From positions 1,240,001-1,304,000 of the forward strand of contig NZ_JBHTJH010000017.1 of assembly GCF_042675645.1 (NCBI RefSeq): a DNA stretch of 64,000 nucleotides. Reading direction: 5' to 3'. Below the pieces are notes generated by a model that ran no database searches, had not been told where the DNA came from, and was given only the letters and a program-made list of their open reading frames with translations. The position numbers and the translations under genes are program-made. Source of the stretch: Sungkyunkwania multivorans. Its GTDB lineage: Bacteria > Bacteroidota > Bacteroidia > Flavobacteriales > Flavobacteriaceae. Positions within the stretch are counted from its first letter, which is position 1. Every line of letters begins with the position of its first letter. Below, piece after piece: positions 42,952 to 51,200 of the stretch.

Positions 42952-44754
42952 ATGAATAAAAACATTATTTACATAGGTGTTGCGTTGATTGTTGGCCTTT
43001 TAGGCGGCTTTCTAATATTCGGTGGAGGTTCTGCTGATACTGCAACAAATAAGGTTACAGACGACCACAATCATTCGGAAGAAATTGCTTCTAATCAAAT
43101 GTGGACCTGTTCAATGCATCCACAAATTATGAAAGATGAACCTGGCGACTGTCCCATTTGTGGAATGGACTTAATCCCTGCCGATGCTGGTGCAGACGGC
43201 CTTAATGCTAACGAAATTAAAATGACCGAAAATGCAATGGCTTTGGCTAATATCCAAACATCCGTTGTGGGACAAGGACAAATGGGAGATAATTCTTTAA
43301 AGTTATCTGGTAAGATTATGACTAATGAAGAATCCAATGCCGTTCAAGTAACCTATTTTGGTGGAAGAATTGAAAAACTATACGTTAATTCTACGGGAGA
43401 ACGTGTTGGAGCTGGTCAACGATTGGCAACCATTTATTCGCCAGAATTAGTTGCTGCACAGCAAGAACTACTAACCGCTTCATCGCTAAAAGAATCGCAA
43501 CCCGAGTTATACAAGGCAGTAAGAAACAAGCTTAAACTTTGGAAGCTTTCAGAAAAGCAAATTAATACCATTGAAAATGCGGGTAAGGTACAAGAATACT
43601 TTCCTGTATTTGCCACGGTTTCTGGAACAGTAACTCATAAGATGGTAGAAGAAGGCGACTATGTAAAGCAAGGGCAGCCGTTATATAAGATTGCAAATTT
43701 TAATACCGTTTGGGCAGAATTTGATGCTTATGAAAATCAAATTGCGTTATTAAAAGAAGGACAGACTATTAAGATTACCACAAACGCCTATCGTAATGAT
43801 GTCTTTGATGCAAAAATTTCATTCATTGACCCATTATTAAATTCTGCAACCAGAACCATAGTTGTAAGAGCTATATTAAATAATAAAAAAGACAAGTTCA
43901 AGCCAGGAATGTTTGTTGAAGGGAAAGTTGAAGGCATTAAACCTGGTTCTAAAAGTACAGTGACTGTTCCGGCCACTGCTGTGATGTGGACTGGGGAACG
44001 CTCTGTGGTTTATCTTAAAACAAAACCAAATGAACCTGTTTTTGAAATGAAAGAAGTTCTATTAGGTAATGCCAATGGGGATACTTACACCATTTTAGAA
44101 GGATTAGAAAATGGAGATGAAGTAGTCACTAATGGTACATTTACCGTGGATGCAGCAGCCCAATTACAGGGTAAAAAATCTATGATGAATGCAGAAGGAG
44201 GTAAGACTATGACCGGTCATGAAGGGCATTTGGGAATGCAAGGCGATAACGCAGGAGATAAAATGGATAAAACCAATCACTCACAAATGAACAAAAGGAT
44301 TGATGTGTCTAACAAATTTCAAAAACAGTTAAAAGAGGTTTTTGATGGCTATATTCTATTGAAAGATGCTCTTGTTAACGACGACTCTGAAGAAGCACAA
44401 ACTGCTGCAAAAAGAGTAAGTCAGAATTTATCAAAAGTAGATATGAAATTATTATCTAATGAGGAAGCGCATAACCATTGGATGACAATTCAGAAAGAAT
44501 TGAAAAATTCTGCAAATGGAATTGAAAACAGTTCGGATATAGCGGTACAAAGAGGACATTTTAAACATCTTTCTGCTCATATAACAAGTGGTATAAAACT
44601 TTTTGGGATTGACCAAAAAGTGTATAAAGAGTTTTGTCCTATGGCAGATAACAATAAAGGTGCATATTGGTTAAGTCTAGAAGAAGAAATTCGTAATCCG
44701 TATTACGGACAAGCGATGTTAAAATGTGGTGAAGTAAAGGAGACTATAGAATAA
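42952..44754 (+). CDS. cusB: CusB-type efflux adaptor with N-terminal heavy-metal-binding and C-terminal DUF3347 domains
   Basis: Periplasmic adaptor that links the CusA pump to the TolC channel. Encodes 600 residues: membrane anchor, a heavy-metal-binding domain about 50-77 (MWTCSMHPQIMKDEPGDCP, then ICGMDL), the membrane-fusion core with SGTVTHKMVEEGDYVKQGQPL and VTVPATAVMWTGERSVVYL, a Met/His-rich linker, and a DUF3347 domain from about residue 455 (FQKQLKEVFDGYILLKDALV ... FCPMADNNKGAYWLS). All three modules are metal-related. It lies 12 kb from its probable partners cusA and tolC but on the same strand. Confidence 0.93.
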   Translation: MNKNIIYIGVALIVGLLGGFLIFGGGSADTATNKVTDDHNHSEEIASNQMWTCSMHPQIMKDEPGDCPICGMDLIPADAGADGLNANEIKMTENAMALANIQTSVVGQGQMGDNSLKLSGKIMTNEESNAVQVTYFGGRIEKLYVNSTGERVGAGQRLATIYSPELVAAQQELLTASSLKESQPELYKAVRNKLKLWKLSEKQINTIENAGKVQEYFPVFATVSGTVTHKMVEEGDYVKQGQPLYKIANFNTVWAEFDAYENQIALLKEGQTIKITTNAYRNDVFDAKISFIDPLLNSATRTIVVRAILNNKKDKFKPGMFVEGKVEGIKPGSKSTVTVPATAVMWTGERSVVYLKTKPNEPVFEMKEVLLGNANGDTYTILEGLENGDEVVTNGTFTVDAAAQLQGKKSMMNAEGGKTMTGHEGHLGMQGDNAGDKMDKTNHSQMNKRIDVSNKFQKQLKEVFDGYILLKDALVNDDSEEAQTAAKRVSQNLSKVDMKLLSNEEAHNHWMTIQKELKNSANGIENSSDIAVQRGHFKHLSAHITSGIKLFGIDQKVYKEFCPMADNNKGAYWLSLEEEIRNPYYGQAMLKCGEVKETIE

Positions 44755-44810
44755 TTAATCTTATAGGTTAAACGTATATAATTATATAGTTCCATAAAGA
44801 AAATTATACA

Positions 44811-45005
44811 ATGGCAAGAATAACGATGATGAGTGAGAGTAGAAGAAATAGGAGAAAAGCTGCAAGGAACAAGCACCAATACAAAAACAATATTTCTAGA
44901 AAAGATAAAATTATTGGTGTACTTGCTATCATTGTGATATTTATTATCGCTGTTATTGCAGCATATTACTATTCCCTTTCAAAAGCTGGGTTAAAGTTGT
45001 TTTAA
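44811..45005 (+). CDS. Small basic single-helix membrane protein
   Basis: Encodes 64 residues: a very basic N-terminal half (SRRNRRKAARNKHQYKNN) and one membrane helix (IIGVLAIIVIFIIAVIAAYYY). No metal ligands. It ends 4 bp before the HMA-AraC regulator start. Function unknown; a real gene is likely from its position and composition. Confidence 0.6.
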   Translation: MARITMMSESRRNRRKAARNKHQYKNNISRKDKIIGVLAIIVIFIIAVIAAYYYSLSKAGLKLF

Positions 45006-45009
45006 AAAA

Positions 45010-45576
45010 ATGAGTTCTATAATTCACATAAAAAATATGGTATGTCCACGATGTATCTCAGCAGTATCTAAGATTTTACAAGAGTTAGGAATATCGTATA
45101 GCTCAATTAAATTGGGAGAAGTGAGATTAACAAAACCTTTAAGTGTAGAAACTAAAAATACACTTTCTAAAGCACTTCAAGAGGCTGGCTTCAACTTAAT
45201 CAACGACCGCAAAGGTCAACTTATAGAACAGATGAAGACCTTGGTGGTAGATAAAATCCATCACTCGTCAGAAGATTTGAATATTAAATGGGCAGACTTT
45301 ATAACTGAAAAATTACATCTAGATTATAAATATTTAAGTTCCCTATACTCATCAGTGGAGAGTATCACATTTGAACAGTACATTATTAACCAAAAGATTG
45401 AGCGCGTAAAAGAACTCATAGTTTATGATGAATTAACCTTAAGTGAGATAGCTTTTAAGCTAAACTATAGCAGTGTTGCTTATTTGAGTAATCAGTTTAA
45501 AAAAGTTACTGGGATGACGCCCACACAGTTTAAAAATAGTATAAATAAAAACAGAAAATCACTTGATGACCTTTAG
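45010..45576 (+). CDS. AraC-type regulator with N-terminal HMA-like metal-binding domain
   Basis: Encodes 188 residues. The N-terminal HMA-like part has HIKNMVCPRCISAVSKIL with CxxC; the C-terminal AraC HTH has KIERVKELIVYDELTLSEIA and AFKLNYSSVAYLSNQFKKV. It is a paralogue of 23945-24526, with identical domain order. It ends the copper operon apart from the DUF305 gene, so it may be autoregulated. Probable Cu(I)/Ag(I) sensor; ligand and targets are inferred. Confidence 0.88.
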   Translation: MSSIIHIKNMVCPRCISAVSKILQELGISYSSIKLGEVRLTKPLSVETKNTLSKALQEAGFNLINDRKGQLIEQMKTLVVDKIHHSSEDLNIKWADFITEKLHLDYKYLSSLYSSVESITFEQYIINQKIERVKELIVYDELTLSEIAFKLNYSSVAYLSNQFKKVTGMTPTQFKNSINKNRKSLDDL

Positions 45577-45637
45577 GGTATTGAGAATTTAATGCTACTG
45601 TTATGTCGAACAATCGACTAGTATTTTAAATGAGGTA

Positions 45638-45664
45638 AAGTATTATCTATTGTAGCAAATACTT
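45638..45664. promoter_or_regulatory. Dyad in the gap before the DUF305 gene
   Basis: AAGTATT (45638-45644) and AATACTT (45658-45664), perfect 7-bp arms with a 13-bp spacer, in the 149-bp gap between the second HMA-AraC gene and the DUF305 gene. Could be an operator; no clear TAnnTTTG element is linked. Confidence 0.3.
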
Positions 45665-45725
45665 GTTTTGTGTAAATCTTAATTTTAATAACTTAAATTA
45701 ATTAAAATAACCAAAAATATAAATT

Positions 45726-46289
45726 ATGGAAAACAACGAAAAAAAGCCAAATAATTATTTAAAATTTTTCGCAATGATTGGAACATCAATGGTTGCGATG
45801 TTCTTTTTAATGTATACACACTCGTATCAGATTATTGACCATTTCTGGTACAGTGAGACCAGATTTTTTATGACACTAATTATGGGTGGGTCGATGGTCA
45901 TTATTATGCTTCTTTATATGTTAAATATGTACAAAGACAAAAGCAAGAATATTATGATTTTGAGTCTAGGGGTTTTGTTGATTGCAGGTGGAATTTGGCT
46001 AGTCCGAAGTCAAGTAACAGTTACTGGTGTCGACTATATGGAGGGTATGATTCCCCATCACTCTATAGCTATTTTAACTAGCGAACGGTCTAAAATAAAA
46101 GATATCAGAGTAAGGAAAATTGCCGATGAAATCATTAAAGCGCAACGTCGGGAAATAATGGAAATGCAGTGGTTAATCAATGACATCAAAGAAAATGGGA
46201 TAGTGGAAACAGAAGAAGAAAAAGAAAAACGTCCTCTTCCCAAATTTGAAGGATCACTTACAGAAGAAACAAAGAATCTAAACGATTAA
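45726..46289 (+). CDS. DUF305 membrane protein
   Basis: Encodes 187 residues. Three helices (FFAMIGTSMVAMFFLMY, FFMTLIMGGSMVIIMLLYML, IMILSLGVLLIAGGIWLV) precede half of a DUF305 domain with VDYMEGMIPHHSIAILTSER and EIIKAQRREIMEMQWLI. The M-x-P-H-H motif is the hallmark of the family, which is often seen near copper genes. It is the last gene before a strong inverted repeat that likely ends the transcript. Confidence 0.88.
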   Translation: MENNEKKPNNYLKFFAMIGTSMVAMFFLMYTHSYQIIDHFWYSETRFFMTLIMGGSMVIIMLLYMLNMYKDKSKNIMILSLGVLLIAGGIWLVRSQVTVTGVDYMEGMIPHHSIAILTSERSKIKDIRVRKIADEIIKAQRREIMEMQWLINDIKENGIVETEEEKEKRPLPKFEGSLTEETKNLND

Positions 46290-46313
46290 AAATATAAGGA
46301 CACATCATCGATT

Positions 46314-46389
46314 AAAAGAAAAAGGATTTGCCTCAAATAATCTTTCCAATTAGGGAAAGGCTTTAGAGGTTGAAAATCTTTTTTCTTTT
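46314..46389 (+). terminator. Long nested inverted repeat, probable end of the copper operon
   Basis: Sixteen paired positions: AAAAGAAAAAGGATTT (46314-46329) with a right arm at 46374-46389 whose key part is AAATC followed by TTTTTTCTTTT, one G-U pair. Inside lies a second stem (CCTC/GAGG and CTTTCC/GGAAAG). It comes 25 bp after the DUF305 stop, and the right arm is U-rich on the plus strand. A terminator is the simplest reading. The rest of the gap up to 46603 holds the ArsR promoter and no convincing gene. Confidence 0.5.
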
Positions 46390-46546
46390 AGAGGTTGATG
46401 AATTAAAAAAATGACTGCCAGCCTGCAAAAGATTCTTAACGAGGATAGTAGAGTGATTTTTCTCGAAACACTACATTTGCTTTTAGAATATAATATTAGA
46501 GATTTTAAGTTATAGTTAATTTGAATGATATGTTAATCTTTTTTGC

Positions 46547-46589
46547 TTATTTAAGTATTTGCTTAAATAATTATATAATTGTAAATTTA
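46547..46589 (+). promoter_or_regulatory. ArsR operator overlapping its promoter
   Basis: Perfect dyad TTATTTAAG (46547-46555), 6-bp spacer, CTTAAATAA (46562-46570). A -33 TTG (46559-46561) lies in the spacer and a -7-like TAAATTTA (46582-46589, 7 of 8 to TAnnTTTG) follows after 20 bp; the ATG is at 46604. A repressor bound here would block polymerase directly, the classic ArsR/SmtB arrangement. Confidence 0.65.
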
Positions 46590-46603
46590 CTAAAATTTTA
46601 ATT

Positions 46604-46975
46604 ATGGCTCTTGAATTAAGTTGCACCCGTGCAGAGGCAGACGAGAAGCAGTTGATGCGCTGTCGTAACACTTTGAATGCAAGCTCAGAATTAATCAATA
46701 GTATTGGTAAGATACTGGCCCTGGCAGGTAATGAAACTAGACTGAAGATCCTATTCCTGTTGAACGAGGAAGGTGAGCTTTGTCCTTGTGATTTTTCAGA
46801 TATACTGCAAATGAGTGTCCCAGCAATTTCACAACACATTCGAAAGATGAAGGATGCCGGATTGATTTCTTCGAGACGAGATGGTCAAACGTTGTATTAC
46901 TCTTTGGTGAAAGATTCAAGCGAAGTATTGGAAGGAATTTTCGGCAGGCTTAAAGAAAACAAAAAAGTAGCATAG
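46604..46975 (+). CDS. ArsR/SmtB-family metal-responsive repressor
   Basis: Encodes 123 residues with a winged helix: ILALAGNETRLKILFLLNEEGELCPCDFSDILQMSVPAISQHIRKMKDAGLI (given over the recognition region) and a wing SRRDGQTLYYSL. The metal-site signature ELCPCD in the third helix equals the ELCVCD of ArsR/CadC proteins, and N-terminal Cys (LSCTRAEAD, LMRCRN) could add ligands as in CadC. It probably senses Hg, Cd or Pb and controls the merTP genes that follow one base later. Confidence 0.92.
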   Translation: MALELSCTRAEADEKQLMRCRNTLNASSELINSIGKILALAGNETRLKILFLLNEEGELCPCDFSDILQMSVPAISQHIRKMKDAGLISSRRDGQTLYYSLVKDSSEVLEGIFGRLKENKKVA

Positions 46976-46976
46976 A

Positions 46977-47585
46977 ATGAATATGGAAAAATCATCAAAT
47001 ACAGCAGCTTACACTGGAATAATTTCAGCAATAGCGGCATCAATATGCTGTATTACACCTGTTTTGGCTGTAATAGCGGGAACAAGTGGAATTGCTTCAA
47101 CATTTTCTTGGATAGAACCTTTTAGACCTTACCTAATTGGATTGACAATTTTAGTTCTTTGTTTTGCTTGGTATCAGAAATTGAAATCCAAGAACGAAAT
47201 TGACTGTGAATGTCATATTAATGAAAAGCCAAAATTTATACAGTCAAAAACCTTTTTAGGAATTGTAACCGTATTTGCAATTGTAATGTTGGCTTTTCCA
47301 TACTATTCAGGAATTTTTTATCCAAACACAGAAAAGCAAATAATCTTAGTTGACAAATCTGATATTAAAACAACGGAATTTAAAATCAGCGGAATGACCT
47401 GTACAGGTTGCGAGGAACACGTCAACCACGAAGTAAATAAACTTAATGGAATTGTAAATTCAAAGACGTCCTACGAAAAAGGAAATGCAATTATTGAATT
47501 TGACAAAACCAAGACGAATGAAACGGAAATTGAGAAAGCAATTAACTCAACAGGTTATAAAGTAACCGACAAGGAAGAAAACTAA
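46977..47585 (+). CDS. merTP: MerTP, mercuric transport protein fused to MerP
   Basis: Inner-membrane Hg(II) importer. Encodes 202 residues: three helices, with the Cys pair in the first (AIAASICCITPVLAVIAG), Cys in the loop (IDCECHINEK), then an HMA domain equal to MerP at the C-terminus (FKISGMTCTGCEEHVNHEV). The fused form is typical of Bacteroidota. No mercuric reductase gene is in the window. The ArsR gene lies one base upstream and the GDCCVxC gene overlaps its stop (TAATG). Confidence 0.92.
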   Translation: MNMEKSSNTAAYTGIISAIAASICCITPVLAVIAGTSGIASTFSWIEPFRPYLIGLTILVLCFAWYQKLKSKNEIDCECHINEKPKFIQSKTFLGIVTVFAIVMLAFPYYSGIFYPNTEKQIILVDKSDIKTTEFKISGMTCTGCEEHVNHEVNKLNGIVNSKTSYEKGNAIIEFDKTKTNETEIEKAINSTGYKVTDKEEN

Positions 47586-47791
47586 TGGAAATCCAATTAA
47601 AATCAGAAATTACATGCCCCAACTGCGGACATAAAAAAGCAGAAGACATGCCAACAAATGCGTGTCAGTTTTTTTATGAGTGTGAAAATTGTAAAAAGGT
47701 TCTGAAACCAAAAGAAGGAGATTGTTGTGTTTACTGCTCTTATGGAACTGTACCTTGTCCGCCAATTCAAGAGAATAAAAGCTGTTGCTAA
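47585..47791 (+). CDS. GDCCVxC-domain small Cys-rich protein
   Basis: Encodes 68 residues with two CxxC pairs (TCPNCGHKKAED and YECENCKKVLK) and the name-giving motif EGDCCVYCSYGTVPCPP, ending SCC. Twelve Cys in 68 residues suggest a zinc ribbon plus a thiol-rich metal site. The family is a regular companion of merT genes. Translationally coupled to merTP. Probably a cytoplasmic metal carrier or scavenger. Confidence 0.88.
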   Translation: MEIQLKSEITCPNCGHKKAEDMPTNACQFFYECENCKKVLKPKEGDCCVYCSYGTVPCPPIQENKSCC

Positions 47792-47806
47792 TTCAGAATA
47801 GATTTT

Positions 47807-47841
47807 TGCACAACCATTGCATTAAATTTATCATATCTTTG
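47807..47841 (+). promoter_or_regulatory. Shared 15-bp operator and -7 element before the DUF6660/czcA operon
   Basis: TGCACAACCATTGCA (47807-47821) is followed by an exact TAnnTTTG element TATCTTTG (47834-47841), with the ATG at 47847. The 15-mer differs in only two central bases from that at 54217-54231, which has the same relation to another -7 element. Its TTG (47817-47819) could serve as -33. Proposed operator for the Fur-family protein at 53800-54213. Confidence 0.7.
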
Positions 47842-47846
47842 TTACG

Positions 47847-48152
47847 ATGAAAATTTTAGCATTCATATTATCAATTTATATTTTCGCGCTTAACTTGGCA
47901 CCTTGTGAAGATAATGTTGCGCTTGATAATGAAGTTAAAATAGAAATTTCACAGGCTGTCGGTGACGATCATCAAAATTCAGATTTGTGTTCGCCATTCT
48001 GCAATTGTCATTGTTGCCATATCCACGCAACATATTTTAAAATTGTAGATTTTACAATAGATACAAACGATATTTCTACAGAAGTGTTTTATCACTTCAA
48101 CGGTCTGGAAAAAGACTTCAATTCCACCATCTTACAACCACCCCAGGTATAA
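47847..48152 (+). CDS. DUF6660 family secreted protein
   Basis: Encodes 101 residues with signal peptide MKILAFILSIYIFALNLAPC. The family core is the Cys/His cluster SPFCNCHCCHIHATYF, a likely metal site. The C-terminus ends in LQPPQV, reminiscent of the Pro-Pro ends of HYC_CC_PP proteins. It is the first gene of the czcA operon and probably a periplasmic metal-binding accessory, the counterpart of HYC_CC_PP for the Cu pump. Confidence 0.82.
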   Translation: MKILAFILSIYIFALNLAPCEDNVALDNEVKIEISQAVGDDHQNSDLCSPFCNCHCCHIHATYFKIVDFTIDTNDISTEVFYHFNGLEKDFNSTILQPPQV

Positions 48153-48261
48153 TTCAGTTTTTATAGGATAACTATATCCTTTTTTGACCGTATTGGTCAT
48201 TTTTATTCGATGGGTTTATCCAAACTTCCATCAAATTTTCAACTGAATTAATACATTTTCT

Positions 48262-51200
48262 ATGATTAATAAAATCATTGATTTTTCAATCAATAACAAA
48301 TTCATAATTGGTTTGCTAACGCTCACCATTATTGGAGCAGGTATTTGGAGTATGACCCAAGTACCAATCGATGCTGTTCCAGATATTACCAACAACCAAG
48401 TGCAGGTTATTACACAAGCACCAAATTTGGGAACGGAAGATATTGAGCAAATTGTAACCTATCCTGTTGAAGTCGCAATGAGCAACCTTCCCAATGTACA
48501 GGAAATTAGGTCAATTTCTCGTTTTGGCTTATCGGTGGTTACCATTGTGTTCGACGATGATATGGGAACATATTTGCCGCGACAATTAGTAGCAGAAAAA
48601 CTAAACGAAGTCAAAGAGCAAATTCCAGCGGGTTTTGGCGAACCCACTATGGGTCCCATTTCAACAGGTTTAGGAGAAATTTACCAATACACACTAAAAG
48701 TAGCACCAGAGTTTAAAGACAAATATACCATTGCAGACTTGCGTTCTATGCAAGATTGGATTGTACAGCGTCAAATGGCTATGGTTGAAGGTGTGGTTGA
48801 AGTCAATGCTATAGGCGGCAAAATTAAGCAGTACGAAGTCGCTGTTGACCCAAACGATTTAAACGCTATTGGTTTGACTATTACAGATGTATTTAATGCA
48901 CTTGAAGCTAATAACCAAAATACAGGTGGCGCATACATCGAAAAAAACCATCAAGCTAATTTTATTCGTGGGGAAGGGTTGGTGCGCAGTTTAGAGGATA
49001 TTAAAAAAATAACGGTCAAGAACGTTAATAATATTCCTGTAACTATTGGTGATATTGCTACAGTTCAATTTGGTTCTGCAATTCGCTATGGTGCATTAAC
49101 ACAAGATGGTGAGGGTGAAGTTGTAGGTGGATTGGTGATGATGCTTAAAGGTGCTAATTCCAATGATGTTATCGCTAATGTAAAGGAGCGAATGGCACAA
49201 ATAGAAAAGTCATTACCTGAAGGAATCATTATTGAATCATTGTTAGACCGAAGTAAATTAATTGGCGAAACAACCTCTACAGTTGCAACCAATTTAATTG
49301 AAGGCGCATTAATAGTCATTTTCGTTCTTATTTTCTTATTAGGAAACTGGCGAGGTGGTTTAATAGTAGCTTCGACCATTCCGTTGTCTCTGTTGTTTGC
49401 CTTTATATTGATGAATGTATTCGACGTGTGGGCAAATCTAATGAGTTTGGGGGCAATAGATTTTGGAATTATTGTCGATGGTGCAGTAATTATTGTTGAA
49501 AGTACTGTTTTTCTCATTACATCTCAAGTCCTAAAAAAGAAATGCCTTACAGCTAAAGAGCGCGATAAAGTAGCTTCTAATGCTTCAAAAAAAATGATGA
49601 ATGCTGCCTTTTTCGGTCAGCTTATTATTCTTATTGTGTTTCTTCCAATTCTTGCTTTACAAGGTATAGAAGGGAAAATGTTTAAACCAATGGCATTAAC
49701 TTTCATTTTTGCTATGATAGGTGCAATGGTGCTTTGTTTGACGTATGTACCAATGATGTCTGCATTGGTATTAAGAGCACCAAAAAACGACAAAAAATCT
49801 TATGGAGATAGATTTGTGCATTGGGTTGAGGATAAGTATCAACCATTATTGGTAAAGGCACTGAAAAAAGGAAAATGGATTATAGGTATTGCAGTCGTGC
49901 TATTCGGAATTACAGTTTTTATGTTTAGCCGAATGGGTGGCGAGTTCATCCCGCAACTCGATGAAGGAGATATTGCATTTCACGCCATTTTAAAACCAGG
50001 TAGTTCTCTAACAGAAACCATTGAAACAACGACAAAAATAGAGCAAATTGTAAAAGCTAAATTTCCAGAAGTCGAAAAAATAGTTAGTCGTATTGGTGTT
50101 GCAGAAATACCAACAGACCCAATGCCAATGGATTTAGCGGATGTTTTCGTAATTCTAAAACCAAAAAGCGAATGGACGACAGCTACTACTAAAGATGAGC
50201 TGATTGAGAAAATGAAAGAAGCGGTTGAAATCGTTCCGGGCGTTAATTATGAGTTTACCCAACCTATTGAAATGCGCTTTAATGAATTGCTTGAAGGTGT
50301 TCGAGAAGATATTGCCATAAAACTATATGGTGAAGATATTGATGTGTTGTCTCAAAAAGCTGAAGAAATATCTAAAATTATTGCAGGTACAGAAGGTATT
50401 GGTGATATGAAAGCGGAGGCAACAACCGGACTACCACAGATGACTATTAATTACGATAGGGATAAATTAGCGCAATACGGACTTCAAATAAATGCGCTAA
50501 ATCGAACTGTACAATCTGCATTTGCTGGTGGTACGGCAGGCGTGATTTTTGAAGGTGAAAAACGCTTCGATTTAGTGGTGCGTTTAAGTTCTCAAAACCG
50601 AAAGGATATTTCAGATGTTCAAAACCTCTACATCAATCTACCTTCTCGCACTCAAATTCCATTACGTGAAATTGCGGATGTTAGCTACAAATCAGGACCA
50701 ATGCAAATAAGTAGAGACAATACTAACAGAAGAACTTATGTAGGGATTAATGTGAGAGGTCGTGATGTAAAATCATTGGTAACTGAAATAAAGAAAAAAC
50801 TAGATGCACAATTAGAATTACCATCAGGTTATTTCATTCGCTATGGTGGGGCTTTTGAGAATTTGGAACGTGCCAGTAACCGTTTACAAACTGTTGTTCC
50901 TATTGCATTATTGCTCATTTTTATATTAATATATTTTGCATTAAAATCCTTACCACAAACCTTAATGATTTATATCGCAATTCCTATGGCAACCATTGGT
51001 GGTGTCGTGGCATTGTGGTTACGTGATATGCCTTTTAGTATTTCGGCAGGTGTCGGTTTCATTGTGCTGTTTGGCGTTGCGGTTTTAAATGGATTAGTGA
51101 TGATTAGCGGGCTCAACGAGTTAAAAGATGAAGGTGTAACCAATCTAAAAGATAGGATTGTAGAAGGCACAAAAAGAAGAATCAGACCAATTATGCTAAC

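Noticed and set aside
46411..46515. 34-residue frame (MTASLQKILNEDSRVIFLE and on) before the ArsR promoter
   Set aside because: Plausible composition but no ribosome-binding context, no known family, and it lies between a terminator-like repeat and an operator. Left as undecided.
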